64,000 bases of DNA, from the NCBI RefSeq assembly GCF_033446685.1, contig NZ_JAWQLY010000004.1, forward strand, positions 291,704 through 355,703, read 5' to 3'. The notes beneath the pieces were generated by a model. That model was not told where the DNA came from. It ran no database searches and saw nothing but the letters and a program-made list of their open reading frames with translations. Positions 32,640 through 41,338 of this stretch are shown piece after piece. The stretch is from Modicisalibacter sp033446685. GTDB lineage: Bacteria > Pseudomonadota > Gammaproteobacteria > Pseudomonadales > Halomonadaceae. Both the position numbers and the translations under genes were made by a program. Within the stretch, counting starts at the first letter, position 1. Every line of letters starts with the position of its first letter.

Positions 32640-33563
32640 TCAGTTGACCCGGTTGCGGCCCTGGTTCTTGGCGTTGAGCAGGGCGCTGTCGGCGCTCGCC
32701 AGCAGGTTTTCGATATCCTCGTCGGGTGTCGTCACGGTGGCGCAGCCGATGCTCACCGACAGCGGAACCTGGACAGCATGCTGGGCGCTCGTCACGGTGA
32801 TCGTGGTGACCGCCTGACGCAGCCGCTCGGCGATCACCCGGGCCTCGTCGAGGCGGGTACCGGGTAAAAGAATCGCCAGCTCGTCGCCGCCGAAGCGGGC
32901 GACCATGTCGGTAGGGCGAAGATGCTCCTCGCACAGCTGGGCGACGCGGCGCAGGGCATCGTCGCCGGCGCTGTGGCCGTGCTGGTCGTTGATGTTCTTG
33001 AAGCGGTCGATATCCAGCAACAAAGCGGCGACGGGCCTGCCCCGCGCGTGGGCCTCGTCGAGCACGCGATTGGCGCAGTCATAGAAGTGGCGACGATTGG
33101 CGATGCCGGTCAGCATGTCGGTAGCCGCCAGGCGCTGCATGTCGGCGAGCGACTGCTGCAGTTGGTCGTGCAGATCGACCAGCCGGCGGCCGACGGCGAT
33201 ACGGGCCTGCAGTTCGGCAGGGCTGACCGGCTTGGTCTGGAAGTCGTGGGCGCCGTTGTCGAGCGCCATGACCAGGTCGTTCTCGTCGTGCTTGCTGGTC
33301 AGCAAAATGGTGTATACCAGCGGCGCCTGCGGGTCGCGCTCGGCGAGGCGCCGGCACAGATCGATGCCATTGGTACCCGGCATCATCCAGTCGAGGATGG
33401 CGATGTGCGGCGGACTCGCGACGTCGAGTGCCTGCCAGGCTTGGGTCCCGTCTTCCGCCTCGATGATGCGATGCCCCCAGTTTTCCAGCAGATGGCGCAG
33501 CAGGCGCCGCGGCACCCGGTCGTCGTCGGCGATGAGAATCTCCAGTGAAGCGGTCGCGGTCAT
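32640..33563 (-). CDS. Response regulator with GGDEF diguanylate cyclase output
   Basis: 307 residues from ATG 33563, overlapping the kinase stop (ATGA). The receiver domain (residues 8-125) has the acidic pair in LIADDD, the phospho-acceptor Asp in AILDWMMPGTNG and the Lys in QTKPVSPAEL. The GGDEF domain (about 150-305) has an intact active-site motif RFGGDELAIL and an upstream RPTD inhibitory I-site, so it should make cyclic di-GMP with product inhibition. It lies directly after a hybrid kinase, its likely phosphodonor. Confidence 0.93.
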   Translation of the reverse strand: MTATASLEILIADDDRVPRRLLRHLLENWGHRIIEAEDGTQAWQALDVASPPHIAILDWMMPGTNGIDLCRRLAERDPQAPLVYTILLTSKHDENDLVMALDNGAHDFQTKPVSPAELQARIAVGRRLVDLHDQLQQSLADMQRLAATDMLTGIANRRHFYDCANRVLDEAHARGRPVAALLLDIDRFKNINDQHGHSAGDDALRRVAQLCEEHLRPTDMVARFGGDELAILLPGTRLDEARVIAERLRQAVTTITVTSAQHAVQVPLSVSIGCATVTTPDEDIENLLASADSALLNAKNQGRNRVN

Positions 33564-35971
33564 GCAATGCTCTCCGGGCCGGGATTGTCGCGTTTGGCAG
33601 CAAGCGCTGCGCACAGCGCGGTTACCCGCTCGCTGAGCGCCACATGCTGGTCGCGGCAGTGTTCGATGTCGCCGCGGCGGGCGCTGGCTTCCAGCTTACG
33701 CACGTCGTGTTCGAGCGCGCGACCGCCGACGCTGCTGGCGATGCCCGACAGCGAGTGCAGTTGCTGGGCCAGGGTCTCGGCATCGTGTCGCGCGAGGGCC
33801 CGTTCGATGCGGCCGAGCTTGTCGGGAAGATCCTCGAGGGCCATGGTCACGATCTCGTCGATCATCGCCTGGCGCCCTTGGGCGACGGTATCGAGGTAGT
33901 GCTCGTCGAGCGTCGGCGACGGAGGCTCGGACTGCTCGCCGCCGGTCGGTTCGCTCGGCGCGGGTAGGCGGGGCGTCAGGTAACGCGCCAGCGCGGCATG
34001 CAGCGCCAGGCGGGTGAGCGGCTTGGCGAGGTAGTCGTCCATGCCGGCATCGAGGCAGCGTTGGCGATCTTCGCGCATCGCCTGGGCGGTCATGGCGATG
34101 ATCGGCACGCGCGGCGCGTCCGGGCCCTGGTCGCGTTCCCTGGCGCGGATGCGTCGGGTGGCCTCGAGGCCATCGAGAACCGGCATGTTGGCGTCCATGA
34201 GTATCACCGCATAGACCCCGGACCGGTACGTCTCGAGCGCTTGCTGGCCATTGTCGACGGTGTCCACCTGGCAGCCCATGCTTTCGAGGAGCCCGCGCGC
34301 GACCAGTTGGTTGGTGCGGTTGTCCTCGGCGAGCAGCACCCGTGCCTGGAAATGCGTCGAAGCGTCGCTTTCGAGATTGACGGGCACATGGATGGCCTCC
34401 TCGGCCAGTGCCAGGCGCAGCGTGAAGTGGAACGTCGAGCCTTGCCCCGGCTGGCTGTCGACGTCGAGCCGGCCGCCCATTCGCGCCACCAGCTCGCGGC
34501 TTATCGCCAGGCCCAGTCCCGTGCCGCCGTAATGGCGCGTGACCGAACCGTCGGCCTGGGTGAACTTCTCGAAGATCGCTTCGCGCGCGTCGGCCTCGAT
34601 ACCGATGCCGGTATCGGCGACTTCGAAGCGTAGCGTGACGGCCTCCGCGTCCAGCGTGACGAGGCGCAACCGCAGCTGCAGATGGCCGCGCGCGGTGAAC
34701 TTGGCGGCGTTGCCGACCAGGTTGTTGAGCACCTGGCGCAGCCGCAGCGGGTCGCCGATGACCCGCTGCGGCACTTCGGCGGGGTAGTCGATGCTGACGG
34801 TGACCGGCTTCTCGGTGGTCTGGGCAACCGCCAGTTGCCTGACGTGATCGAGCTTGTGGTAGAGGTCGAAGGGCACCTGCTCGAGGCGCATGTGTCCGGC
34901 CTCGATCTTGGAGATGTCGAGGATGTCGTCGAGGATCGTCAGCAGTGCCCCGGCCGAGCCGGCGACGGTTTCCAGGTAGTCGCGCTGCAGCGGACTCAGC
35001 GGGGTCTGCTTGAGCAGCTCGACCATGCCCACCACGCCGTTCATGGGCGTACGGATCTCATGGGACATGTTGGCGAGGAATTCGCTCTTTGCCTGGGTCG
35101 CGGCTTCGGCCTGCTCCTTGGCCAGTCGCAATTCGCCGGTGCGCGCGGCGATGCGCTCCTCCTGGTAGGTGGTCAGCGATTCGAGGCGCTGGGTCTTCTC
35201 GACGAGTTCCGATTGCTTGCGGCCCAGCTCGGCGGCCATGCGGTTGAAGGTGTCCGAGATGGTGCCCAGTTCGTCACGCGCACCGATGGTCGCGCGCGCT
35301 GCCAGATCGCCGGCCCGCAGGGCGTCCATGGTCTGGCGCAACGATGACAGGGGCGTGAGCAGGACGCGCCGGATCACCAGCGTCAACAGCAGGATCAGGA
35401 CCGCGTCGAGGACCAGGATCTGCAACAGCAGATCCTTGAGCGAATCGGCCAGCGCTGCTGCCAGAGGTGCTCTGGAAACGTAGATGGTGACGGTGCCGAT
35501 CTGCTTGCTCTCCTCACCGAGGGCGCGCTTGACGATGGCGCTCTGGGCGACGAGCGCCTCGTGCTTGGCGGTGTCCGGTAGCCAGGCGACTTCGTTGATA
35601 CCGTCCGGCTGTTGCCACAGCGCCAGCCAGGTGGCGCGAGCCGTCGGCGATTCGCCGTCGGTCGCGCTCTCGCTGACCGCCACGCCCAGCACACCGGGTT
35701 CATTCATGAAGGTTCGAGCGATGGCCGCCGCCGCGCTCTTGTCGAGATCCCACAATGGCACGCTCATCGCCGCGGCGAGCACCTCGGCGTCGCGCTGGGC
35801 GTCGCGGGCGAGTTGCCGGGTGAGCGACTGGCGTGCCTCGTCGTACTTGACCCAGGTGAACAGAGCGAGCGTGGCGGTGGTCGCCAGCAGCACGATGAGC
35901 ACCAGCTTGATGGCCAGGTTGGGGCGCGGTCGGCGAAGCGTGGTGCCGGACATCGATGTTGACCGATTCAC
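33560..35971 (-). CDS. Hybrid sensor histidine kinase (HAMP, HisKA, HATPase, REC, HPt)
   Basis: 803 residues from GTG 35971, chosen because GGGGGAAG lies at proper distance and GTGA overlaps the upstream stop; ATG 35953 is an alternative with no ribosome-binding site. Membrane helices near residues 20-42 and 180-202 enclose a periplasmic sensor domain without a named family. HAMP follows, then HisKA with the phospho-His in FLANMSHEIRTPMNG, an HATPase domain with GLGLAISRELVARMGG, a receiver (VILMDANMPVLDGLE) and a C-terminal HPt domain with QQLHSLSGIA. This is a BarA-like phosphorelay, whose partner is the REC-GGDEF protein. Confidence 0.93.
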   Translation of the reverse strand: MNRSTSMSGTTLRRPRPNLAIKLVLIVLLATTATLALFTWVKYDEARQSLTRQLARDAQRDAEVLAAAMSVPLWDLDKSAAAAIARTFMNEPGVLGVAVSESATDGESPTARATWLALWQQPDGINEVAWLPDTAKHEALVAQSAIVKRALGEESKQIGTVTIYVSRAPLAAALADSLKDLLLQILVLDAVLILLLTLVIRRVLLTPLSSLRQTMDALRAGDLAARATIGARDELGTISDTFNRMAAELGRKQSELVEKTQRLESLTTYQEERIAARTGELRLAKEQAEAATQAKSEFLANMSHEIRTPMNGVVGMVELLKQTPLSPLQRDYLETVAGSAGALLTILDDILDISKIEAGHMRLEQVPFDLYHKLDHVRQLAVAQTTEKPVTVSIDYPAEVPQRVIGDPLRLRQVLNNLVGNAAKFTARGHLQLRLRLVTLDAEAVTLRFEVADTGIGIEADAREAIFEKFTQADGSVTRHYGGTGLGLAISRELVARMGGRLDVDSQPGQGSTFHFTLRLALAEEAIHVPVNLESDASTHFQARVLLAEDNRTNQLVARGLLESMGCQVDTVDNGQQALETYRSGVYAVILMDANMPVLDGLEATRRIRARERDQGPDAPRVPIIAMTAQAMREDRQRCLDAGMDDYLAKPLTRLALHAALARYLTPRLPAPSEPTGGEQSEPPSPTLDEHYLDTVAQGRQAMIDEIVTMALEDLPDKLGRIERALARHDAETLAQQLHSLSGIASSVGGRALEHDVRKLEASARRGDIEHCRDQHVALSERVTALCAALAAKRDNPGPESIA

Positions 35972-37485
35972 GCGTCTTCCCCCGGTGGCGAGAAGCCCCA
36001 ATGCCGGTAGATGCGGGCCAAACTGCCATCGGCGCGCATGGCATCGAGCGTCTGTTGCCAGAGCTCGACGACGGCAGGGGGTGTCGCGGTCGAGAAGGCG
36101 ATGTAGAAACGCGCTTCGTAGAGCGTGTAGAACGCCTTGAAGTCGGCCCGCGGCGAGTCGCTCTGGGCGATGATTTCGGCGGCGTTTTGCTCGCCGGAGA
36201 CCCATAGCTTGATGCGCCCGGCTGCCAGGTTACGGGCGATCGAGGCCGCCGAGCGATGGCCATAGAGGTTGGTGAAGCCGTGACGCTTGAGATACTGCTC
36301 GCCGGCGTCGTCCTGGTAGGTGCCGATGCTCTCGACCCGCCGAGCGTCCGCGAGGCTGTCGATGGCGAGGCCGCTGTCCCGGCGTCCATAGAGTTTCACC
36401 TGGGTGTGCCCGATCGGGCCGACCCACTGGAACAGCTCCTCGCGCTCGGCGTTGCGTACGGTGGTGAACAGGGCGCTGCCGGCGGCCTCCATGACCGTCT
36501 GGTAGCCACGCGTCCAGGGCACGAATTCGATCGGCGTGCGGCGGCCGAGCCGGCGCTGAATTTCCTTGACGATATCGACCGAGACACCGTCGGCTTCGCC
36601 GTCCTGCAGGAAGTTGTAGGGCGGCAGCTCCTCGGTTTTCAGCGTGAGCGGGTAACCGGTCAGGGCCGGGTCGGGGCTCAGTGCGGCCATGCGGGACGGC
36701 ATCGGCTCGTTGGGCAGCCAGCGTCGATGGAGGCGCGCGAAGGTGCCGTCGCGGGCCATGGCGTCGAGCGTGCGCTGCCAGCGGGCGACGGTCTCCGGCG
36801 CGGTCTCGGCCGAGAAGGCGATATACAGCGGCTCGCTGTGTGCGACGAGCAGCCGCTCGATACTGTCGGCGGGATAGCCCAGGCTCTCGATCACGCTGGG
36901 CGCGGAGAGATTGGAGTCGAGCCAGGCGTCGACACGTCCTTCGAGCAGCTTGCGCGCGCCACTGACCAGCTTGGTCGCGCTGTCGAGGTTGGTGAAGCCG
37001 TGGTTGAGCAGAAATTCCTCGCGCACGTCGTTGCGGTAGGTGGCGATGGTCTCGAGCTTGCGTGCGTCGTCCAGGTTGTCGAGGGTCAACGGCGAGCCGG
37101 CGCGCTTGTAGAACACGAAGGCCAGGTTGGCGAGCGGTCCGACCCACTGGAACAGATCCTCGCGCTCGGCGCTGCGGGCGGTCGAAAACAGCGCGACGCC
37201 AGGCTTTTCCATCAGGCTGTGATAGGCGCGCGCCCAGGGCATCAACTGGATCGGCTGTTCATTGTCCAGCCGGCGCTGGATCTCGCGCACCAGGGCGACC
37301 GACAGACCGGTCAACTCGCCATTCTCGCGAAAGTTGAGCGGTGGCAACTCCTCGGTCAGCAAGCGCAGTGGCTCGTCGGCGCTTGCCGTGTTGGCAGACG
37401 TCCAGAATATCGCTAGCAGCGCGAAGTGGAACAGCGAACGCATGACGCGAGGAAACGAAGGGCGATTCAAGCGATGGCTGGTCAT
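35968..37485 (-). CDS. Secreted protein with two tandem SBP_bac_3 solute-binding domains
   Basis: 505 residues from ATG 37485 (GGGGAACTCC before it). A signal peptide ends at ANTASA-DEP (about residue 36). Two homologous binding domains follow, about residues 38-265 and 280-500. Each begins with TEELPPxNF, continues with EIQRRL and PWxRxY, then AEREDLFQWVGP in copy one and AEREELFQWVGP in copy two, and ends with SxATPP- or ETAPE-type strands. This is an internal duplication. Placed first in an operon with a transmembrane hybrid kinase, it probably senses a small ligand in the periplasm and reports to the kinase rather than feeding a transporter; no permease is nearby. Confidence 0.85.
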   Translation of the reverse strand: MTSHRLNRPSFPRVMRSLFHFALLAIFWTSANTASADEPLRLLTEELPPLNFRENGELTGLSVALVREIQRRLDNEQPIQLMPWARAYHSLMEKPGVALFSTARSAEREDLFQWVGPLANLAFVFYKRAGSPLTLDNLDDARKLETIATYRNDVREEFLLNHGFTNLDSATKLVSGARKLLEGRVDAWLDSNLSAPSVIESLGYPADSIERLLVAHSEPLYIAFSAETAPETVARWQRTLDAMARDGTFARLHRRWLPNEPMPSRMAALSPDPALTGYPLTLKTEELPPYNFLQDGEADGVSVDIVKEIQRRLGRRTPIEFVPWTRGYQTVMEAAGSALFTTVRNAEREELFQWVGPIGHTQVKLYGRRDSGLAIDSLADARRVESIGTYQDDAGEQYLKRHGFTNLYGHRSAASIARNLAAGRIKLWVSGEQNAAEIIAQSDSPRADFKAFYTLYEARFYIAFSTATPPAVVELWQQTLDAMRADGSLARIYRHWGFSPPGEDA

Positions 37486-37633
37486 GGAGTTCCCCGCACG
37501 CGTACGACCTCGATGGATCGCCGGTCAGGCGGCGATGAGAGCCCGGATCATACTTTTTATTGGAATAAGCGCTACAGCGAGGTCAGTTTATGCTCAAAGC
37601 GCGTACAAGGCATCTGCGGCCGCCGTCGCTGAC

Positions 37634-37834
37634 TCAACGGTTGCACAGCCAGACCAGCGCCGAGAGTGCGACGCTGGTCAGGATCATCGTGGTCACGGGG
37701 AAATAGAACGAAAAGTGCTCGCGTCGGATGACGATATCGCCGGGCAGGTGGCCCAGCGGTAGCTTCGACAGCCAGGGCCACAAAAGGCCGATGGCGACGA
37801 CAACCAGGCCGATGACGATCAGCGCACGCGACAT
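37634..37834 (-). CDS. DUF2905 small membrane protein
   Basis: 66 residues from ATG 37834; ribosome-binding site AGAGAGGAGCCC. The opening IVIGLVVVAIGLLWPWLSKL is a membrane helix, followed by the diagnostic GHLPGDIVIRREHFSFYFP motif and a second helix. This is a DUF2905-family inner-membrane protein of unknown function. It starts 25 bases after the end of the large dehydrogenase gene, on the same strand, and may be cotranscribed with it. Confidence 0.85.
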   Translation of the reverse strand: MSRALIVIGLVVVAIGLLWPWLSKLPLGHLPGDIVIRREHFSFYFPVTTMILTSVALSALVWLCNR

Positions 37835-37859
37835 GGGCTCCTCTCTGGCTTGTTTGTTG

Positions 37860-40800
37860 TCAGGCGCGCTTGATGATCGCCAGCAGGCCCTGCAGCGGAT
37901 GCGCCAGGGAGGTATCCGAGAGGCGCTTGGCCTGGCTGCGACACGAGTAGCCGGTGGCCAGCAACGTGCCGGCATTGGCCGGGTCCTCGACCGGGGCGCG
38001 CCACGAGAGTGCGTAGATCGTCTCGGAGGTATCGCGATTGCGCGCCTCGTGACCGTAGGTGCCGGACATCCCGCAGCAACCGGTGGCGAGCAGTTCCAGG
38101 CCGAGCCCGGCGTTGGCGAACACCTGCTGCCAGGCCTTGGGCGAGCCCGGCGCATTGGTCCGCTCGGTACAGTGCGAGAGCAGCTTGAAACCGGGATCGA
38201 CGAGCGTCATGTGGCCGGGCAGCAGCCGTTGGCCCAGCGATACCAGCCATTCCTGCAGCAGCAACACTTCGGGGGCGCTGTCCGGACCCAGCGCCTGGAC
38301 GTATTCCTGGCGGTAGGTCAGGGTCATCGCCGGGTCGATACCCACCAAGGGCACGCCGCTTTCGGCCAGGGCCTTGAGGCGTCTTGCCTGCTTCTCGGCA
38401 GTGCGCTCGAAGGCACCGAGGAAGCCCTGGACATTGAGCGGCTTGCCGTTGGCCGAGAACGGCGCGACGAACACCCGAATATCGAGCCGCGCGAGCAGTT
38501 CGACGATGTCCATCACCAGTTGCGACTCGAAATAGCTGGTGAAGGCATCCTGAACCAGAATCACGCTGCGCGCCTTCTGGCGTTCAGTGAGCAGGCCGAG
38601 CGCGGTCGGCGTGGCCTCGCTGATCCCCCAGGCGCGCAGCTGCTTGGCCAGGCTCGCCCGCGATAGGCGTGGGCTGTCGACCATGCCGATGGGACCGGCC
38701 AGCAGGCGCTCGACCAGGCGGTTGCCGAGCAAGGCGTTGTACGCCGGCGCCACCGGCTGCAGGTAGGGGACGAAGAACTCCAGGCCGCCGATCAGGTAGT
38801 CGCGCAGCGGGCGCAGGTAGCGACCGTGGTAGAGCTCGAGGAACCGCGCGCGGAACTCGGGCACGTTGACCTTGACCGGACATTGACCGGCGCAGGACTT
38901 GCAGGCCAGGCAGCCGGCCATCGCCTCATGGACCTCATGGGAGAAGTCCGGTTCGCCGCGCCGCTGCGCCAGGGTGTTGCGCAGGCGCCGCGGAAAATCG
39001 CGGACGAAGCCCCAGGCGCCTGCGGCCTTCTTCCTGCGCGACTGCTCGACCACGTCGATGCCGGCATTGCCCTGTAGGCGCAACCATTCGCGCATCAGGC
39101 TGGCGCGTCCCTTGGGCGAGTGGATGCGCTGCCGGGTGGCCTTCCACGACGGGCACATGGCGTCGTCGGGATCGTAGTTGTAGCAGGCGCCGTTGCCGTT
39201 GCAGTACACCGCGCTGGCATGGGCGCGCCACACGCGCTCGTCGATCTGGCGATCGAGTTCGCCGCGGGTCGGCACGCCATCGATGGTCAGCAGCCCCGGA
39301 TCGACCCACTTGACGGTCTCTTCGACGACCGTATCTTCGCCCCGGGACGCGCTGCCTGTGGCTTCGGACGGGCTCCCCACAGCTTCGGACGGGATAGCCG
39401 TGCCGGCGGTTTCGGGCCGGGGAGATGGTTTCGCGTCTTCGGGCCGGATAAAGAGCGGCGTGGCGATCTTGCCCGGGTTCAATTGATTGTGCGGATCGAA
39501 CGCGGCCTTGAGACCCTGCAGCGTAGGGTAGAGCTCGCCGAAGAACGTCGGCGCGTACTCCGAACGCACGCCCTTGCCGTGCTCGCCCCACAACAGGCCA
39601 TGGTACTTGTGGGTCAGGGCGGCGACCTCATCGGACAACGCGCGGATCAGCGCCGCCTGGGCCGGGTCCTTCATGTCGATTGCCGGACGCACGTGCAGCA
39701 CGCCGGCGTCGACATGGCCGAACATGCCATAGCTGAGCCCGCGCTCGTCCAGCAGCGCGCGAAACTCGGCGATATAATCGGCAAGGTGCTCGGGCGGCAC
39801 CGCGGTGTCCTCGACGAACGGAATCGGGCGTTTCTCGCCCTTGACGTTGCCGAGCAGGCCCACGGCGCGCTTGCGCATGGTGTAGACGCGGCCGATCGCC
39901 TCGCGGCCCTCGGCCAGCGTGTAGCCCAGCCGCTCGACGCTGGCATCGGCGGCCAGGTGAGCGGTGAAGGCGGCGACCCGCGTCTCAAGCGTCGCCGGGT
40001 CGTCGTCGTTGAACTCGACCAGGTTGATGCCGCGAATCGTCGGCAGCTCGCCGCGGCGCGTGGCCGGGGCGGTGGCGACAGCGGGTAGCGCGTCGAGCGG
40101 CTCCGGACGGTCGTTGTCCGGTGCAGGGAAGAACTCGGCGACGCTGTCCCAGACGAAATCCTCCATCGCCAGGGCCAGCACGCTGTCGTCGACGGTCTCG
40201 ATCGACGTGGGATGGGCATCGCTCGCCATCAGCGCCCTGGCGTCGCGCAGCGCATCCATGAAGCCACTGTAGCGGATATTGACCAGCGTCGAATGCTTGG
40301 GGATGGGCAAGACGTTGAGCGTCGCCTCGGCGAGGAATCCGAGTGAGCCTTCCGAGCCGCACAACACGCTATTGAGGTCGAAGCGACCGTCGGCGGTGCG
40401 TAGGTGCGCCAGGTCGTAGCCGGTCAGGCAACGGTTGAGCTTGGGGAAACGCGCCTCGATCTGTTCGCGCTGGGTGTCGATGATGGCGCTTGCCACGCGG
40501 TGAGTCTCGCCGACGAGGTCATCGCGCGCGCAGAGCATCGCGAGCTCGTCGTCGCTCACCGGCTGGCTTTCGAAACGCTCGCCGCCCAGCATGATCGTGT
40601 CCAGCGCCAGCACGTGGTCGCGGGTCTTGCCGTACTCGCGGCTGCCCTGGCCGCTGGCGTCGGTCGAGATCATGCCGCCGATGGTCGCGCGGTTGGAGGT
40701 CGACAGCTCCGGGGCGAAGAACAGGCCGTGAGGCTTGAGCGCGGCGTTGAGCTGGTCCTTGACCACGCCGGCCTGGACCCGCACGCGACGCTGCTCGACA

Positions 40801-41141
40801 TCGATCTCGAGGATCCGGTTCATGTAGCGCGAGACGTCGACCATCAGGCCGTCGGTCAGCGACTGGCCGTTGGTGCCCGTGCCGCCGCCGCGCGGGGCGA
40901 GGACGATATCGCGATAGGCGCCGTCCCCGGCGAGGCGCGCGATGCGTTGCAGGTCGTCGGCGTCGCGGGGATAGAGCACCGCCTGAGGCAGGCGCTGATA
41001 GATCGAATTGTCGGTGGCGAGCACGGTGCGGTTGGCGTAGTCCGGCGCGATGTCGCCGCGAAAGCCCGCGTGACGCAGGGCATCGAGGAACGCCAGGTAG
41101 CGGGCGTCGACGCGGGAGAGAGAATCCAGTCGTGCGATCAT
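37860..41141 (-). CDS. ydiJ: YdiJ-family FAD and Fe-S dehydrogenase (D-2-hydroxyacid oxidising)
   Basis: 1093 residues from ATG 41141; the frame is open further upstream without a good start. The N-terminal half is a VAO/PCMH-type FAD domain (LAPRGGGTGTNGQSLTDG, then SRYMNRILEID) with the FAD-oxidase C-terminal part (FGHVDAGVLHVRP, GEHGKGVRSEY). The C-terminal half has two 4Fe-4S ligand sets (CNGNGACYNYDP, then CLACKSCAGQCPVKVNVP) and a CCG-like domain ending with TGCCGMSGTYGHE. E. coli YdiJ oxidises D-2-hydroxyglutarate; that substrate is inferred here. A low-complexity linker near residues 590-620 (SEAVGSPSEATGS) makes it longer than the E. coli protein. Confidence 0.88.
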   Translation of the reverse strand: MIARLDSLSRVDARYLAFLDALRHAGFRGDIAPDYANRTVLATDNSIYQRLPQAVLYPRDADDLQRIARLAGDGAYRDIVLAPRGGGTGTNGQSLTDGLMVDVSRYMNRILEIDVEQRRVRVQAGVVKDQLNAALKPHGLFFAPELSTSNRATIGGMISTDASGQGSREYGKTRDHVLALDTIMLGGERFESQPVSDDELAMLCARDDLVGETHRVASAIIDTQREQIEARFPKLNRCLTGYDLAHLRTADGRFDLNSVLCGSEGSLGFLAEATLNVLPIPKHSTLVNIRYSGFMDALRDARALMASDAHPTSIETVDDSVLALAMEDFVWDSVAEFFPAPDNDRPEPLDALPAVATAPATRRGELPTIRGINLVEFNDDDPATLETRVAAFTAHLAADASVERLGYTLAEGREAIGRVYTMRKRAVGLLGNVKGEKRPIPFVEDTAVPPEHLADYIAEFRALLDERGLSYGMFGHVDAGVLHVRPAIDMKDPAQAALIRALSDEVAALTHKYHGLLWGEHGKGVRSEYAPTFFGELYPTLQGLKAAFDPHNQLNPGKIATPLFIRPEDAKPSPRPETAGTAIPSEAVGSPSEATGSASRGEDTVVEETVKWVDPGLLTIDGVPTRGELDRQIDERVWRAHASAVYCNGNGACYNYDPDDAMCPSWKATRQRIHSPKGRASLMREWLRLQGNAGIDVVEQSRRKKAAGAWGFVRDFPRRLRNTLAQRRGEPDFSHEVHEAMAGCLACKSCAGQCPVKVNVPEFRARFLELYHGRYLRPLRDYLIGGLEFFVPYLQPVAPAYNALLGNRLVERLLAGPIGMVDSPRLSRASLAKQLRAWGISEATPTALGLLTERQKARSVILVQDAFTSYFESQLVMDIVELLARLDIRVFVAPFSANGKPLNVQGFLGAFERTAEKQARRLKALAESGVPLVGIDPAMTLTYRQEYVQALGPDSAPEVLLLQEWLVSLGQRLLPGHMTLVDPGFKLLSHCTERTNAPGSPKAWQQVFANAGLGLELLATGCCGMSGTYGHEARNRDTSETIYALSWRAPVEDPANAGTLLATGYSCRSQAKRLSDTSLAHPLQGLLAIIKRA

Positions 41142-41338
41142 GATCTCGGGATTGCTAGCTAACGGTCGGTGGCCGTCTACCTTAACCGAGATCGGCGACT
41201 GTCGCACGATGTCTGGCGGCCGTGGTGCACCGGCGTGGCCCATGGCGACGGTTTTTCTTACAATGGTCCGACATTCGCGTCGTGCGTTCGGCGCCGACCA
41301 CGCTTTTCTTCGCTTGTCACGTTAACGGAAAGGATCCC

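Noticed and set aside
36256..37416. 386-codon plus-strand frame opposite the tandem binding-protein gene
   Set aside because: Mirror frame of a clearly real gene; no ribosome-binding site or domain.
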